DNA of 64,000 nucleotides from G963665495 sp963677785 (GCA_963677785.2 CAXXDH010000003.1:2294001-2358000); one strand, 5' to 3'; counted from the first letter of the stretch, positions 25,564-35,150 are shown. Program-made: numbers and translations. The notes: generated from the sequence alone by a model not told the origin.

Positions 25564-26985
25564 ATGACCAAAGCTATTGACCTTTCTTTGGACTACAAAG
25601 TCGCCGACATTTCCCTGGCCGATTGGGGCAACAAGGAAATGCAACTCTCCGAGAACGAAATGCCCGGTCTCATGGAATTGCGTAAAAAATACGGCGAGAG
25701 CAAGCCCCTGGCCGGTTTGAAGATCACGGGGTCGCTTCACATGACCATTCAGACGGCCATGCTCATCGAGACCCTGCATGCCCTGGGTGCGGACATCCGT
25801 TGGGCTTCCTGCAATATTTTTTCCACCCAGGACCACGCCGCCGCGGCCATCGCCGCCAACAAGACCGCGAAGGTCTTTGCCTGGAAGGGCGAAAGCCTCG
25901 AAGAGTATTGGTGGTGCACGGAAATGGCTCTTACCTGGCCCGACGGTTCGGGACCGGATCTGATTGTGGACGACGGCGGCGATGCCACGTTGTTCGTGCA
26001 CCAGGGCGTCAAGGTGGAGAAGGATCCCTCCCTGGCGCAGAAAGCCTACGACAACAAGGAGTTTCAGCTGGTGATTGACCGTCTGGCCCTGAGCCAGAAG
26101 GAAAAACCGCAGCGTTGGACCAAGGTCGCTGATAAAATTCGTGGTGTTTCCGAAGAGACCACCACGGGCGTGCACCGTCTCTACCACATGGAAAAGAGCA
26201 AGGAACTGCTGTTCCCCGCCATCAACGTCAATGACTCGGTGACCAAGTCCAAGTTCGACAATCTCTACGGTTGCCGCGAATCCCTGGCCGACGGCATCAA
26301 GCGCGCCACGGACATCATGATCGCGGGCAAGGTCGCGGTGGTTTGCGGTTACGGCGACGTGGGCAAGGGGTGCGCACAGTCCATGCGCGGCTTCGGCGCG
26401 CGTGTCCTGGTTACCGAAGTTGATCCCATTTGCGCACTTCAGGCTTGCATGGAAGGCTACGAGGTCGTGACCATGGAAGAGGCCCTGCCACTGGGCGACG
26501 TCTATATCACTTGCACCGGCAACTACAAAGTGATCACCGGCGCGGACATGGAAAAGATGAAAGACGAAGCCATCGTTTGCAACATCGGTCACTTCGACAA
26601 CGAAATCGATATGGGCTACCTGGAAAACACGCCCGAATGCACCAAGCTGAACATCAAACCGCAGGTGGACAAATGGACGCTGAAAAGCGGCAAGTCCATC
26701 ATCGTTCTGGCTGAAGGCCGCCTGGTCAACCTTGGTTGCGCCACCGGACACCCGAGCTTCGTGATGAGCGCCTCCTTTACCAACCAGGTGCTGGCCCAGA
26801 TGGAACTGGCCGCCAAGGATCTGGAGAAAAAGGTCTATATCCTGCCCAAAAAACTCGACGAAGAGGTGGCACGCCTGCACCTGAACCGCTTCAGAGCCAG
26901 CATGACCAAACTCTCCCAGGAACAGGCCGACTACATCGGCGTGCCCGTGGAAGGACCGTTCAAGCCGGATCATTACAGATACTAG
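25564..26985 (+). CDS. ahcY: Adenosylhomocysteinase
   Basis: A 473-residue enzyme that splits S-adenosylhomocysteine into adenosine and homocysteine using bound NAD. Family blocks are clear: SLHMTIQTAMLIETL, a NIFSTQDHAAAAI segment, GVSEETTTGVHRLY, the NAD loop VVCGYGDVGKGCAQ near 262, and the C-terminal PDHYRY. An AAGGAGAAC site precedes the ATG. It follows the SahR-like gene by 11 nt and is convergent with the molybdopterin-domain gene, with two inverted repeat-family copies between them. Confidence 0.97.
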   Translation: MTKAIDLSLDYKVADISLADWGNKEMQLSENEMPGLMELRKKYGESKPLAGLKITGSLHMTIQTAMLIETLHALGADIRWASCNIFSTQDHAAAAIAANKTAKVFAWKGESLEEYWWCTEMALTWPDGSGPDLIVDDGGDATLFVHQGVKVEKDPSLAQKAYDNKEFQLVIDRLALSQKEKPQRWTKVADKIRGVSEETTTGVHRLYHMEKSKELLFPAINVNDSVTKSKFDNLYGCRESLADGIKRATDIMIAGKVAVVCGYGDVGKGCAQSMRGFGARVLVTEVDPICALQACMEGYEVVTMEEALPLGDVYITCTGNYKVITGADMEKMKDEAIVCNIGHFDNEIDMGYLENTPECTKLNIKPQVDKWTLKSGKSIIVLAEGRLVNLGCATGHPSFVMSASFTNQVLAQMELAAKDLEKKVYILPKKLDEEVARLHLNRFRASMTKLSQEQADYIGVPVEGPFKPDHYRY

Positions 26986-27001
26986 AGAGATAAGAAAGAA
27001 A

Positions 27002-27062
27002 GCCTCCGGCGGCTAAGGAACCTTTTTGAAAAAAGGTTCCTTAGAACCTCCAAAAACTTTTA
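27002..27062 (+). repeat. Terminator repeat family, copy 3
   Basis: GCCTCCGGCGGC, hairpin CTAAGGAACCTTTT with AAAAGGTTCCTTAG (27013-27044), then CCAAAAACTTTTAG. It starts 16 nt after the ahcY stop and faces copy 4, so the pair can fold as one long inverted structure. Confidence 0.85.
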
Positions 27063-27084
27063 GTAGGGCAAGGTTGCTTTTCAG

Positions 27085-27146
27085 CCAAAAGTTTTTGGAG
27101 AGCCCAGAGAACCTTTTTACAAAAAGGTTCTCTGGCCGCCGGAGGC
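27085..27146 (-). repeat. Terminator repeat family, copy 4
   Basis: The mirror of copy 3 on the minus strand: GCCTCCGGCGGC (27146 leftward), hairpin around CCAGAGAACC and GGTTCTCTGG, then CTCCAAAAACTTTTGG. It lies 10 nt after the stop of the molybdopterin-domain gene. Its hairpin sequence resembles copy 2 more than copy 3. Confidence 0.85.
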
Positions 27147-27156
27147 ATTGTTTTTC

Positions 27157-28179
27157 CTACGCTTTTCCAAAACTGCACTGCGGGTAGCGGCAGACGTCGC
27201 AGCCGAAGCAGAGGCCGCCGTGTCCGTGTTGGGTGACGTCGGCGCGCGTGAGTTTTTCACCGGCCAGCAGGCGCGGGACGATGAGGTCGAAAATGCTGGT
27301 CTTGTGGTACATCACGCAGCCGGGTAGGCCGACCACCGGGATATCGTCCAGGTAGGCGAGCATGAACATGGCGCCGGGCAGTATGGGCGCGCCGTAGGTG
27401 ACCACTTTGGCGCCCGCGGTACGGATGCTCAGCGGGGTCTGGTCGTCCGGGTCCACGGACATACCGCCGGTGAGCACGATAAGCTCGGCGCCGCTGGCAG
27501 CGAGTTCGCGGATGGCTGCCACGGTCAGGTCGGTGTCGTCCGAAGAATAGGTCCTGCGGATCACCTCGCTGCCCAGCGTCTTGAATTTTTTCTCCACCAC
27601 AGGACCGAATTTATCTTTGATCCTGCCGTGATAGATTTCGCTGCCCGTGACGATCATGCCCACCCGATGCGGTATAAATGGCTTGACTTCGATCAGCGGC
27701 GCGGAATGTTCGCAAATGGTTTCAGCCGTCTCGATACGGGTTTCCGCGATCATCAGAGGCACGACACGGGTACCTGCCACAATGGTGCCGCCCTCCACCC
27801 GGTGGTTGGTGTGCAGCGTGGCAAAGACAATGCTTTCCAGATCATTCAACCGTCCGAGCGCCTTGGTGTTGATCTTCAGCAAGCCATCCTGTTCGGCCGT
27901 CAGATTGACGCGCCCCTCGGACGGCTCGCTCAGCGCAATGCCCGGACCTGCGGCCGCCTTGGCGAGCCGCCTGGCCGCATCGTCTTCATGCAGCGTGCCC
28001 GGAGAAAGCTCCAGCGCGTAGATATGTTCCTTGCCCATTTCCAACAGCAGGGGGACGTCCGCTTCCGTTATGATATGCCCTTTGCGAAAAGCCGGACCTT
28101 TGGATTCGCCGGCCACTATGCGGGTAAGATCATGTCCTAAAACCATGCCGATAGCGTTTTCAACTGAAACAACTTTCAT
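27157..28179 (-). CDS. Molybdopterin-binding-domain protein (MoeA-like)
   Basis: A 340-residue protein with MoeA/MogA-type features: the N-terminal segment VVSVENAIGMVLGHDLT, and the MoCF domain with GMIVTGSEIYHGRI, YSSDDTDLTVAAIREL, LIVLTGGMSVDPDDQTP and VVGLPGCVMYH. A distinctive tail, GLCFGCDVCRYPQC, carries four cysteines and probably binds metal. Family members of this length are common in anaerobes and separate from true MoeA, which is longer. A GAGAG site supports the ATG at 28179. Formate dehydrogenase genes 8 kb away need molybdenum or tungsten cofactor, so a maturation role is plausible. Confidence 0.85.
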   Translation of the reverse strand: MKVVSVENAIGMVLGHDLTRIVAGESKGPAFRKGHIITEADVPLLLEMGKEHIYALELSPGTLHEDDAARRLAKAAAGPGIALSEPSEGRVNLTAEQDGLLKINTKALGRLNDLESIVFATLHTNHRVEGGTIVAGTRVVPLMIAETRIETAETICEHSAPLIEVKPFIPHRVGMIVTGSEIYHGRIKDKFGPVVEKKFKTLGSEVIRRTYSSDDTDLTVAAIRELAASGAELIVLTGGMSVDPDDQTPLSIRTAGAKVVTYGAPILPGAMFMLAYLDDIPVVGLPGCVMYHKTSIFDLIVPRLLAGEKLTRADVTQHGHGGLCFGCDVCRYPQCSFGKA

Positions 28180-28926
28180 GATACTCTCTTTTTTGCCTGG
28201 TGGGTTGGTACATCCGGATGAACCACAAGAATTGCTTGCTGTCGGGTAAAGACGGCAAAATAAGTTGTCACTCATGTGCTTATTGTATGAAGTTGTCACT
28301 ATTTTAGCAAAATGAGTGCCATGTTGAAATACTGAGAAGGGGATATATTTGAAAAAAGTAATCTTTTATACTAGGTGGTTATATTTTTGTAGAAATTGAA
28401 AAAATTATTGCTATAGACACAATGTAAAAAAGTGAAACATGTAAATATACAAAAAGTTACATGTAAGGTTATCGCCCTAAAAAACCACCTAACTATCAGG
28501 TTGACAGCTTTTTGGTCATGCGAAAAACAGCATAGATATTACGGGTATGGAGTGATTGGGTGATTAGTACATGAAATAATCGAAATGAAAGAAAAGATGT
28601 TATTGTTATCAGTTAGTTATTACTATGTTGTTCTCTCTGGTAAAAAATAATGTATTGGCTAACTGCTAGCGACGAAATGTCCTGGCCTATCATAATTGTT
28701 TTTTGCTAATAATACTACGGTAACTATAGGATCATTATGTCTTTTATAGAAGTTTTTCACATGGAGGTATAGTTGACATGTCACAGACTGAAAAATTGGG
28801 AGCAATATGCTTGTTCAATTTTAGGACAAGAATGTTCATGGAAATTTGATTTTATTTAGTGAGCAAATGATATATATTTTTCATTGAATTCAATTGTTGA
28901 GAACTTCACTATTCAAAGGTGGCAGA
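28180..28926. other. AT-rich intergenic region without a gene
   Basis: About 750 nt with strong A/T bias and no convincing reading frame. It contains one pair of inverted 9-mers, TAGGTGGTT near 28373 and AACCACCTA near 28483, about 100 nt apart. It marks the left edge of an AT-rich gene block and may hold the promoter of the gene at 28927. No tRNA or integrase remnant was seen. Confidence 0.6.
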
Positions 28927-30606
28927 ATGAAATTGTGCAAGCAGGAAACTGTTGTATGCTCTGATTGTAAAAGTTTGATAGTCTTTAGTGTCATACTTGC
29001 TATAGTTGGTCTTGTAATAGCTTATCTAAGCGTAGCTGGAGTAAATAATTATTTTACCCTGAAAATTTTTTATTTTAAATTTATTACCCAGGATACTATT
29101 GCTCTTTACTTATCTTTTTTTTCAATTCTTTTTTCTTGGGTAATGAGTTCACTTAAATTGAATACAGATACTATTTTTTTGTATCTATACAACAAGCGTA
29201 GCTTTATTGCTTGTATCGTGTTTGGTGTGACATCAATAGGAACTTTTGTTGTTTATCATAATCTTCCTCTTACAATGGATGAATTCTGTCCGTATTTTCA
29301 ATCACAAATTTTTAGTAAAGGACAACTTTCCGCAACAATCACACCGCCGGAACTGGTTAACCTTGTCATTCCTGCCGGCAATATGTTTTTCAAGGCATCG
29401 CTGAAGACAGGAGAGGTTATTTCAGGATATTGGCCGGGATTTGCAGCAATGCTTACGCCTTTCATGTATTTTGGGGTTCCTTGGATGTTGAATCCTTTTC
29501 TTAGTGGATGTTCAATCCTGTTGCTTGCCTATATTTCCAACGTATTGTTCGATGAAAAGAAACTTTGTGGATTGGTTGTTCTGCTAACCATTGCTTCACC
29601 TGTGTTTATTATAAATGGAATGAGTTTTTATTCCATGACAGCTCATATGTTTTTGAATCTTGCCTTTACAGCGCTGCTTTTGAAACCAAAACCGCTTAGA
29701 CTATTTTGTGCTGGGATGCTAGGTTCGCTGGCCTTGTTGTTGAGCAATCCTTTTCCACATGCCGTGTATGCTGGAGTATGGTTTGTTTGGCTGTTGTTTC
29801 AAAAAGACAAGACAAAGAATATATTATGGTTATTGGCAGGTTACTTGCCTATTGTAATTATCGGTGGAATGGGATGGTCTTTGTTCGAGGAATCCATTTT
29901 ACAGGCGAATACATCTAATTCATATGTCAACAAGGGTTTTTTGTACACTGTCAGAGATGCATTCTCCCGTCCTTCTTTGAAGATTCTTTTGTTTAGAATT
30001 ATGGGAGTAATCAAGGTCCATGCCTGGGCCGTTCCCGGACTGTTGTTTTTGGCGCTTATAGGGATGAAAAGAACATGTAAAGACAGCCGGTTTGTTGCTA
30101 TTTCGTTTTCGTTGCTGGTCATGTTTTCGGTTTATTTTTTCGTGGGGTATTCACAGGGGCATGGCTGGGGATACCGTTATATCCATCCCGCCTGGGGTGG
30201 GTTGCCGCTACTTGCGGCTGCGGCTGTTTCCAAAAGCAATACCCGGCAGCGTCTGGAGAAATTTTTGCTTTGGCTCATTTTCTGTAGTCTTGTTTGCAAT
30301 AATGCTTTGCGAATGTTTCAGGTGGATTCTTTCATTACCCGACATTTGGCACAACGTCCGCCTATTGTTCAAGGGCGGGAACAGATTTCCTGGATTCGAT
30401 TCAAGGAAGGGTATTATGCTATGGACCTGGTGCAGAATACTCCCTTTCTGACGAACAATCCGTTGTATTTTGTCAGCCCCGGCCGCTCGTTTGAAAAAAA
30501 ATTCATGGCTAAGTTTTTTCCCAATGCTGTTTCGTATGAAAATGATCCCGAAACGGGGGTTTGGCTTTTCCCGAGTGAACAACACCAGAATGCTGCTGAA
30601 AAATAA
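28927..30606 (+). CDS. GT-C-type membrane glycosyltransferase-like protein
   Basis: A 559-residue polytopic membrane protein with about 11-12 hydrophobic segments. A periplasmic loop after the third has the acidic motif LTMDEFCPYFQ, as in ArnT/PMT-type GT-C glycosyltransferases, which use lipid-linked sugars. The rest is poorly conserved. Codon use is AT-rich, unlike the flanking genes, suggesting transfer. The ATG at 28927 has an AAGGTGG site. It ends 9 nt from the convergent glycosyltransferase. The substrate is unknown; modification of a surface glycan or lipid A is possible. Confidence 0.7.
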   Translation: MKLCKQETVVCSDCKSLIVFSVILAIVGLVIAYLSVAGVNNYFTLKIFYFKFITQDTIALYLSFFSILFSWVMSSLKLNTDTIFLYLYNKRSFIACIVFGVTSIGTFVVYHNLPLTMDEFCPYFQSQIFSKGQLSATITPPELVNLVIPAGNMFFKASLKTGEVISGYWPGFAAMLTPFMYFGVPWMLNPFLSGCSILLLAYISNVLFDEKKLCGLVVLLTIASPVFIINGMSFYSMTAHMFLNLAFTALLLKPKPLRLFCAGMLGSLALLLSNPFPHAVYAGVWFVWLLFQKDKTKNILWLLAGYLPIVIIGGMGWSLFEESILQANTSNSYVNKGFLYTVRDAFSRPSLKILLFRIMGVIKVHAWAVPGLLFLALIGMKRTCKDSRFVAISFSLLVMFSVYFFVGYSQGHGWGYRYIHPAWGGLPLLAAAAVSKSNTRQRLEKFLLWLIFCSLVCNNALRMFQVDSFITRHLAQRPPIVQGREQISWIRFKEGYYAMDLVQNTPFLTNNPLYFVSPGRSFEKKFMAKFFPNAVSYENDPETGVWLFPSEQHQNAAEK

Positions 30607-30615
30607 ATCTTTTTC

Positions 30616-31626
30616 TCAAGCAAGGGGCCGCAGCTTCTGCATAAGGAAGCCGGGAGGAGAAAAGGTGTTTTGAATCAGGCGAGCGATGAATACGTACGTA
30701 TACAGGACGTACGTATAGGCAATAAAAAGGAAGCTTGTTTTGAGAGACAAGCCGGTCTTCCTGCTGAAAATAGTTGTAATGGCCAGGCCTGCCGCGGCAA
30801 GGACTGCAAATACAAGTGGATGCAAGCATCCCAATACGATTAGTAGCAAAGAGAGCACCGCACTGAGAAAGGGCATGGCGTGGATTTTTCGGAACAATCC
30901 GTGAAGAAAGACCACGTCTGCTTGGCTGCGGGCATAGCTTGCGATCATTTTGCGGAATTTTTCCGGGGTGTTTGCCCGGTGATGATTCACCATCGCTTTT
31001 GGCGTAAACCAGATAGCCAGCTTCTGTTTGTGGAGCCTGCGATCCAGGTCAACATCTTCTGCGGGGAAAAGTCCTTCTCGGAATCCTCCAGCTTGAAGGA
31101 AGCTTTGCTTTGCGTATAGGACATTGCAGCTTGCGTTATGGCTAACACGACGTTCTTGTTGAAAAGGCTTCACATAATCACCAATAAATCCTACAGCGCG
31201 CAGAAAAGTATCAACTTGCCGCGCATAGGGAGGATCATCGGGATGCCCGTATTGAGCGCCTCCAAGCCCTGCGATGGGGGAGGAATTCTGCAATCTGATG
31301 AAAGTACGTACCAGAGTTGACAGCCAACCGGGTGGGGCTTCACAATCCGCATCCAAAAAGGCGATAAGTTCGCCTCGGGCATGCCTTGCGCCCAGGTTGC
31401 GGGCGGCCGCAGGGCCCTGCTGCCTTTGGTGAAGATAGGTAACGCCGGGCAGTTGTCGTGCCAGTTTGGCGGTATTGTCCGTCGAACCGTCGTCAATTAC
31501 CAGAATTTCCAGCATTTTTGCCGGATACTCCTGCCTGACAACGGAATGCAGACAGGCTGTGATGGTTTTTTCTTCGTTATACGCGGCAATGACCACTGTG
31601 ACAGCCGGGGAGTCAGTATGCTGCAT
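30616..31626 (-). CDS. Family 2 glycosyltransferase, membrane-anchored
   Basis: A 336-residue GT2 enzyme. The nucleotide-sugar fold is clear: VTVVIAAYNEEKTI, EILVIDDGSTDNT, then the acidic motif AFLDADCEAP. Acceptor-side blocks include FPAEDVDLDRRL. Two or three C-terminal hydrophobic segments anchor it to the membrane. It follows the radical SAM gene by 4 nt with an AGGTGA site. It probably transfers a sugar to a lipid carrier or surface glycan; donor and acceptor are unknown. Confidence 0.88.
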   Translation of the reverse strand: MQHTDSPAVTVVIAAYNEEKTITACLHSVVRQEYPAKMLEILVIDDGSTDNTAKLARQLPGVTYLHQRQQGPAAARNLGARHARGELIAFLDADCEAPPGWLSTLVRTFIRLQNSSPIAGLGGAQYGHPDDPPYARQVDTFLRAVGFIGDYVKPFQQERRVSHNASCNVLYAKQSFLQAGGFREGLFPAEDVDLDRRLHKQKLAIWFTPKAMVNHHRANTPEKFRKMIASYARSQADVVFLHGLFRKIHAMPFLSAVLSLLLIVLGCLHPLVFAVLAAAGLAITTIFSRKTGLSLKTSFLFIAYTYVLYTYVFIARLIQNTFSPPGFLMQKLRPLA

Positions 31627-31630
31627 GCCG

Positions 31631-33085
31631 TCACCTGCGTAATAAGTAGGTCATAAAGTTATAAAAACCGCGGAATTTTCTGTACAGATCCTGCTTGGAA
31701 CGCGTACGCAGCAGAAATTTGATCATATAGGAAGGGCGGAAGTAGAATTGTTTCAAGCCTCGGTCCACGTACTCTTCCACTTCTCCGCGTTTAAGCCCCG
31801 GATAGTCCACAACTGGGGACTGTTCGCCGTCCGACAACCATTCATCCCAATCTTTTGCCAGCAATACGCCTGCTGCTTTGGCTTCTTCAAAATACCGTGT
31901 TCCAGGAAAGGGAACTGCGTTGGAAAACTGCAGGGTGGTAAGCGGGAGGCGTAGTGCGAAATCCAGCGTCTCCTGCATGCTCTCTTTGGTTTCTCCTGGA
32001 AGCCCCAGGACAAAGCAGCCGTGGACATCCAGCTTGGCGCCGACTGCCACACGGGTGAATTTTTCCATCTGCCTCAGGTTGGTCTTTTTTCCCATGTTGT
32101 CCAGCATGCGTTGTGAGCCGGATTCAAATCCCACCAGCAGCATACGGCAACCCGCGCTTTTCAGATGGCGCATAAGCTCCTTGTCCACGCAATCCGCGCG
32201 TGAATTGATGGAGAAAGTTATTCCCAGCTTGTTTTTTTCAAACGCGTCGCAGAGTGCATGTGCGCGGTTTTTGTTGACCGTGAATGCGTCATCTTCGAAA
32301 AAGAATTCCCCTTTGCGCGCCTTGGGCCATTTTTCCAGAACCCATTTGATTTCGGCGACAATATTTTCCGGTGAACGAAAGCGGTAGCGTTTGCCGTGCA
32401 TTACCTGCGGCCATAGACAAAATGAGCAGCCGAAAGGGCAGCCCCTTCCACCAATGACGGTGATGTAAGGGTACAGTTTGCCACCGTCAAAGTAATCCCA
32501 CAGGTCAAGATGGTGCCAAGCCGGAAAAGGAAGCTCGTCCAAATTTTCTATCAGTGGGCGCGGCGGATTACGGTGAATTTCACCGGATTCATAGCGGTAG
32601 GCTAGTCCCAGAACCGAATTCAAGGGAGTGTCGTTCAACCAGGCATGAGTCACATCCCGTACCGTGTGGTCGTATTCTCCGATGGCCACGGCGTCGACCG
32701 AGCCGTCGGCTGTCTTTAGGCTTTCTTCCGGCAGGGCCGAGACATGCGGACCCACCATAAGTACCTTGGTCTCAGCACAGGCTCTTTTGATGAGGCGCGC
32801 GCAGTCGATGTCGGAATAAATCGAAGGGGTCGTGGAATCAAGTACGACAACAGCGGGTTTCTGTTCTTGGGTCAGGGTGAATAGCCTGTCTTTTTCCCAA
32901 TGCTTGGCGGGAAAGTCATAGAGTCGTACGTCCACACCGGACTGCTCAAGAACTGCTGTAGCATAGGCCAGCCAGTCCGGTGCACGTAATACGCGACCTC
33001 GGGTTCTGGCCGCCCAGCGTTGCGTACGACAAAAATCCGGTACAAACGGCTCATTGATGATCAAAACGCGGTCTGTTGTAGACAT
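31631..33085 (-). CDS. B12-binding radical SAM protein
   Basis: A 484-residue protein. The N-terminal half resembles a cobalamin-binding domain (VLIINEPFVP near the start, VVLDSTTPSIY, VLMVGPHVSALPEE). The radical SAM core has CxxxCxxC in GGRGCPFGCSFCLWP, followed by FFFEDDAFTVNK and GFESGSQRMLDNMGK. Such enzymes perform methylations or rearrangements in lipid and natural-product pathways. The DxHxxG cobalamin motif is not evident, so cofactor use is not certain. It lies with glycosyltransferases, so a glycolipid or hopanoid-type substrate is a reasonable guess only. Confidence 0.88.
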   Translation of the reverse strand: MSTTDRVLIINEPFVPDFCRTQRWAARTRGRVLRAPDWLAYATAVLEQSGVDVRLYDFPAKHWEKDRLFTLTQEQKPAVVVLDSTTPSIYSDIDCARLIKRACAETKVLMVGPHVSALPEESLKTADGSVDAVAIGEYDHTVRDVTHAWLNDTPLNSVLGLAYRYESGEIHRNPPRPLIENLDELPFPAWHHLDLWDYFDGGKLYPYITVIGGRGCPFGCSFCLWPQVMHGKRYRFRSPENIVAEIKWVLEKWPKARKGEFFFEDDAFTVNKNRAHALCDAFEKNKLGITFSINSRADCVDKELMRHLKSAGCRMLLVGFESGSQRMLDNMGKKTNLRQMEKFTRVAVGAKLDVHGCFVLGLPGETKESMQETLDFALRLPLTTLQFSNAVPFPGTRYFEEAKAAGVLLAKDWDEWLSDGEQSPVVDYPGLKRGEVEEYVDRGLKQFYFRPSYMIKFLLRTRSKQDLYRKFRGFYNFMTYLLRR

Positions 33086-33185
33086 AAGGATAAAGTTGTT
33101 AAATTGTTTGACGTCGTCCCGTCACAAGCGGGGATAAAGGATTATTCTTTGTGCAAATAATGCAGCTGTGAATATCCGAGCCGCA

Positions 33186-33887
33186 TTATTTGGTAAAATG
33201 ATAGTAATGACAGATCCCGAATTTGCTCAGGACAGGAACCTGTTCCAGATATTTTTCAAGCTGTTCGAAAAAATTCAAAGCGAAAAAAGACCATCCAGGA
33301 AAAAAAGAACCGCATCTGTAATTAGTGCAACGCAAACCTGCGCGTTCTGCTTCCGGTATCCATCGTTCAGGCCTGGAGTCTAGCATTCCTCGTTCCACAG
33401 TTTTTATCAGAGCAAGGAGGATGTTCAATGGAAACAAGTTGTTCGGTTCCATTAAAAAAAAATCGCCATCCTTTTTGAGCACACGAGATACTTCGTTAAA
33501 TCCGGACTGAGTGTTGCCGACGTGATGAAAGCAGGCAAAAGCCCATACCGAGTCGAAGCTGTTGTCGGCAAAGGGAAGAGATTCCGCCTGGTTGACACAG
33601 CCTAACAGTCTTTTGTCAGATAATTTGTTTTTTGCGATGTCCAGCATGGGGCGTGAGATGTCGGTGGCAATCAGACGATCTGGGGAAAGACCAAGAATTT
33701 GTTGGGAATAAATACCTGTCCCACTACCGATTTCGAGGATGCACCGCGCTGTTTTTTCGGTATCGGTGGTGCTTTTCACGGCTTTCAGGCTTGAAAAACG
33801 TCGTGTGACAGCCGGGCCGCAAGGAGAAAAAAATTCTTTGTCAAAGTCCGCAGCGCGTTTATCAAACCATTGTTTTTGTGAAGTCAT
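33186..33887 (-). CDS. Class I SAM-dependent methyltransferase
   Basis: A 233-residue methyltransferase. The SAM loop ILEIGSGTGIYSQQIL, IATDISRPMLDIAK and the FDSVWAFACFHHV segment are the usual class I motifs. The start is uncertain: ATG 33887 aligns best with related proteins starting just before WFDKRAADFD, but a good ribosome site is lacking and ATG 33902 is possible. It lies in the minus-strand glycan block between the radical SAM and glycosyltransferase genes. The substrate is unknown. Confidence 0.85.
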   Translation of the reverse strand: MTSQKQWFDKRAADFDKEFFSPCGPAVTRRFSSLKAVKSTTDTEKTARCILEIGSGTGIYSQQILGLSPDRLIATDISRPMLDIAKNKLSDKRLLGCVNQAESLPFADNSFDSVWAFACFHHVGNTQSGFNEVSRVLKKDGDFFLMEPNNLFPLNILLALIKTVERGMLDSRPERWIPEAERAGLRCTNYRCGSFFPGWSFFALNFFEQLEKYLEQVPVLSKFGICHYYHFTK

Positions 33888-33968
33888 TGCAGTACCGGTC
33901 ATCCCCCTGGTTTGAAAACTTGTTGATAACAACAACGGTTGTCGGCAACACTTCCCTAAGGAAAATGA

Positions 33969-35150
33969 TTATTTCTCGTGCTGCTTGTCCCGCTGCGAGA
34001 TAAGGCTGAAAATAAAGCAGCTGAAGAGTCCCTGCAACCCCATGACGCCCAAAGTGGTGCCAAAAACCATCGGCCGTATAAGGAGAAATTTGCTTTCTGC
34101 GATTACAGCAGGGATCCATTGCAGGAGTGTATATAATAAAAACGAAAAACCGAGAATGATGAGGAAAAACGACCAAAAAGCCACTTTTCCAGGAGTCAGA
34201 AAGCGCATTATACGTTTGCTGACGCTGGAAATGGTGAGTGTATCCTGTTGAACATGCAATGTCATGGCCACCAGGCCGAATATGGCGGTCTGATAGCCGA
34301 CATCCATGGCGCCGCCGGCCACGATCATCCAATGGTCTCCATACCAGATCGGCCCGATATGTAACGCGTCCGTGGGGTCAGAAGCCAGCAGAGTAATGGA
34401 AATAAGCAGCCCGAAGCAGATCATGACCGTTGCTGGAATGAAAAACAACCAGAGCGGCGAGTACATCAACATGAAGTTGAGGTGGCGCCAACCGTCCGCC
34501 CAAGGACGCAAGTGCGGTGGGCGTTTTCGTTTGTCAGGATGGAGGGTGACGGGTATTTCACAGCTTTTAAGGTGCAGTAGGGCAGATTGAATGACCATTT
34601 CGCTCGCGAATTCCATACCCGTTGTTTTCAACTGCATTTGAGAAAAAGCCTTTTGGGTAAAGGCACGCAAACCGCAGTGGGCGTCGCTGAAACCTGAATG
34701 GAAAAAGAGATTCAATATTCCCGTCAGGGCGGGGTTTCCCAGCCATTTGTTCTTGAAGGGCATGGCCCCTGGTTTGATTTCACCTTTGAACCGGCTTCCC
34801 ATACAAATATCGAAGCCTTGCTGCAGCAGCTGCACCATGGGAACCGCTTCTTCAAAATCATATGATCCGTCAGCATCTCCCATGATTATATATTCGCCTT
34901 TTGCATGGGAAATGCCACATTTCAGCGCATTCCCATAACCCTTCAGTTCGCAATGCACAACCCGGCAGGACATACTTTTTGCAAATTCAATACTTCCATC
35001 TGTGCTGCCGTTGTCAGCGATTACAATTTCAGTCTGCAAGCCTTCAGAGGTCAAAAGGTCCGCAGCTTTTTTAGCCATAGCTATAGCATAAGGAAGAGCG
35101 TCTATTTCATTGAGACAGGGCATTACTATGGAGACAGCGAAGGAGTTCAT
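33969..35150 (-). CDS. Family 2 glycosyltransferase (DPM1-like) with membrane domain
   Basis: A 393-residue protein. The N-terminal GT2 domain has SIVMPCLNEIDALP, TEIVIADNGSTDGS and YIIMGDADGSYDF, close to dolichyl- and undecaprenyl-phosphate sugar transferases. After about residue 230 four hydrophobic segments form a membrane domain. It probably charges a lipid carrier with sugar, which a GT-C enzyme such as the gene at 28927 could use. No clear ribosome site precedes the ATG. It is the first gene of the minus-strand block. Confidence 0.88.
   Translation of the reverse strand: MNSFAVSIVMPCLNEIDALPYAIAMAKKAADLLTSEGLQTEIVIADNGSTDGSIEFAKSMSCRVVHCELKGYGNALKCGISHAKGEYIIMGDADGSYDFEEAVPMVQLLQQGFDICMGSRFKGEIKPGAMPFKNKWLGNPALTGILNLFFHSGFSDAHCGLRAFTQKAFSQMQLKTTGMEFASEMVIQSALLHLKSCEIPVTLHPDKRKRPPHLRPWADGWRHLNFMLMYSPLWLFFIPATVMICFGLLISITLLASDPTDALHIGPIWYGDHWMIVAGGAMDVGYQTAIFGLVAMTLHVQQDTLTISSVSKRIMRFLTPGKVAFWSFFLIILGFSFLLYTLLQWIPAVIAESKFLLIRPMVFGTTLGVMGLQGLFSCFIFSLISQRDKQHEK

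Noticed and set aside
28373..28491. Inverted 9-mers (TAGGTGGTT and AACCACCTA) as insertion-element ends
   Set aside because: No transposase, target duplication or conserved core lies between them; 9-bp matches can occur by chance in this AT-rich DNA.
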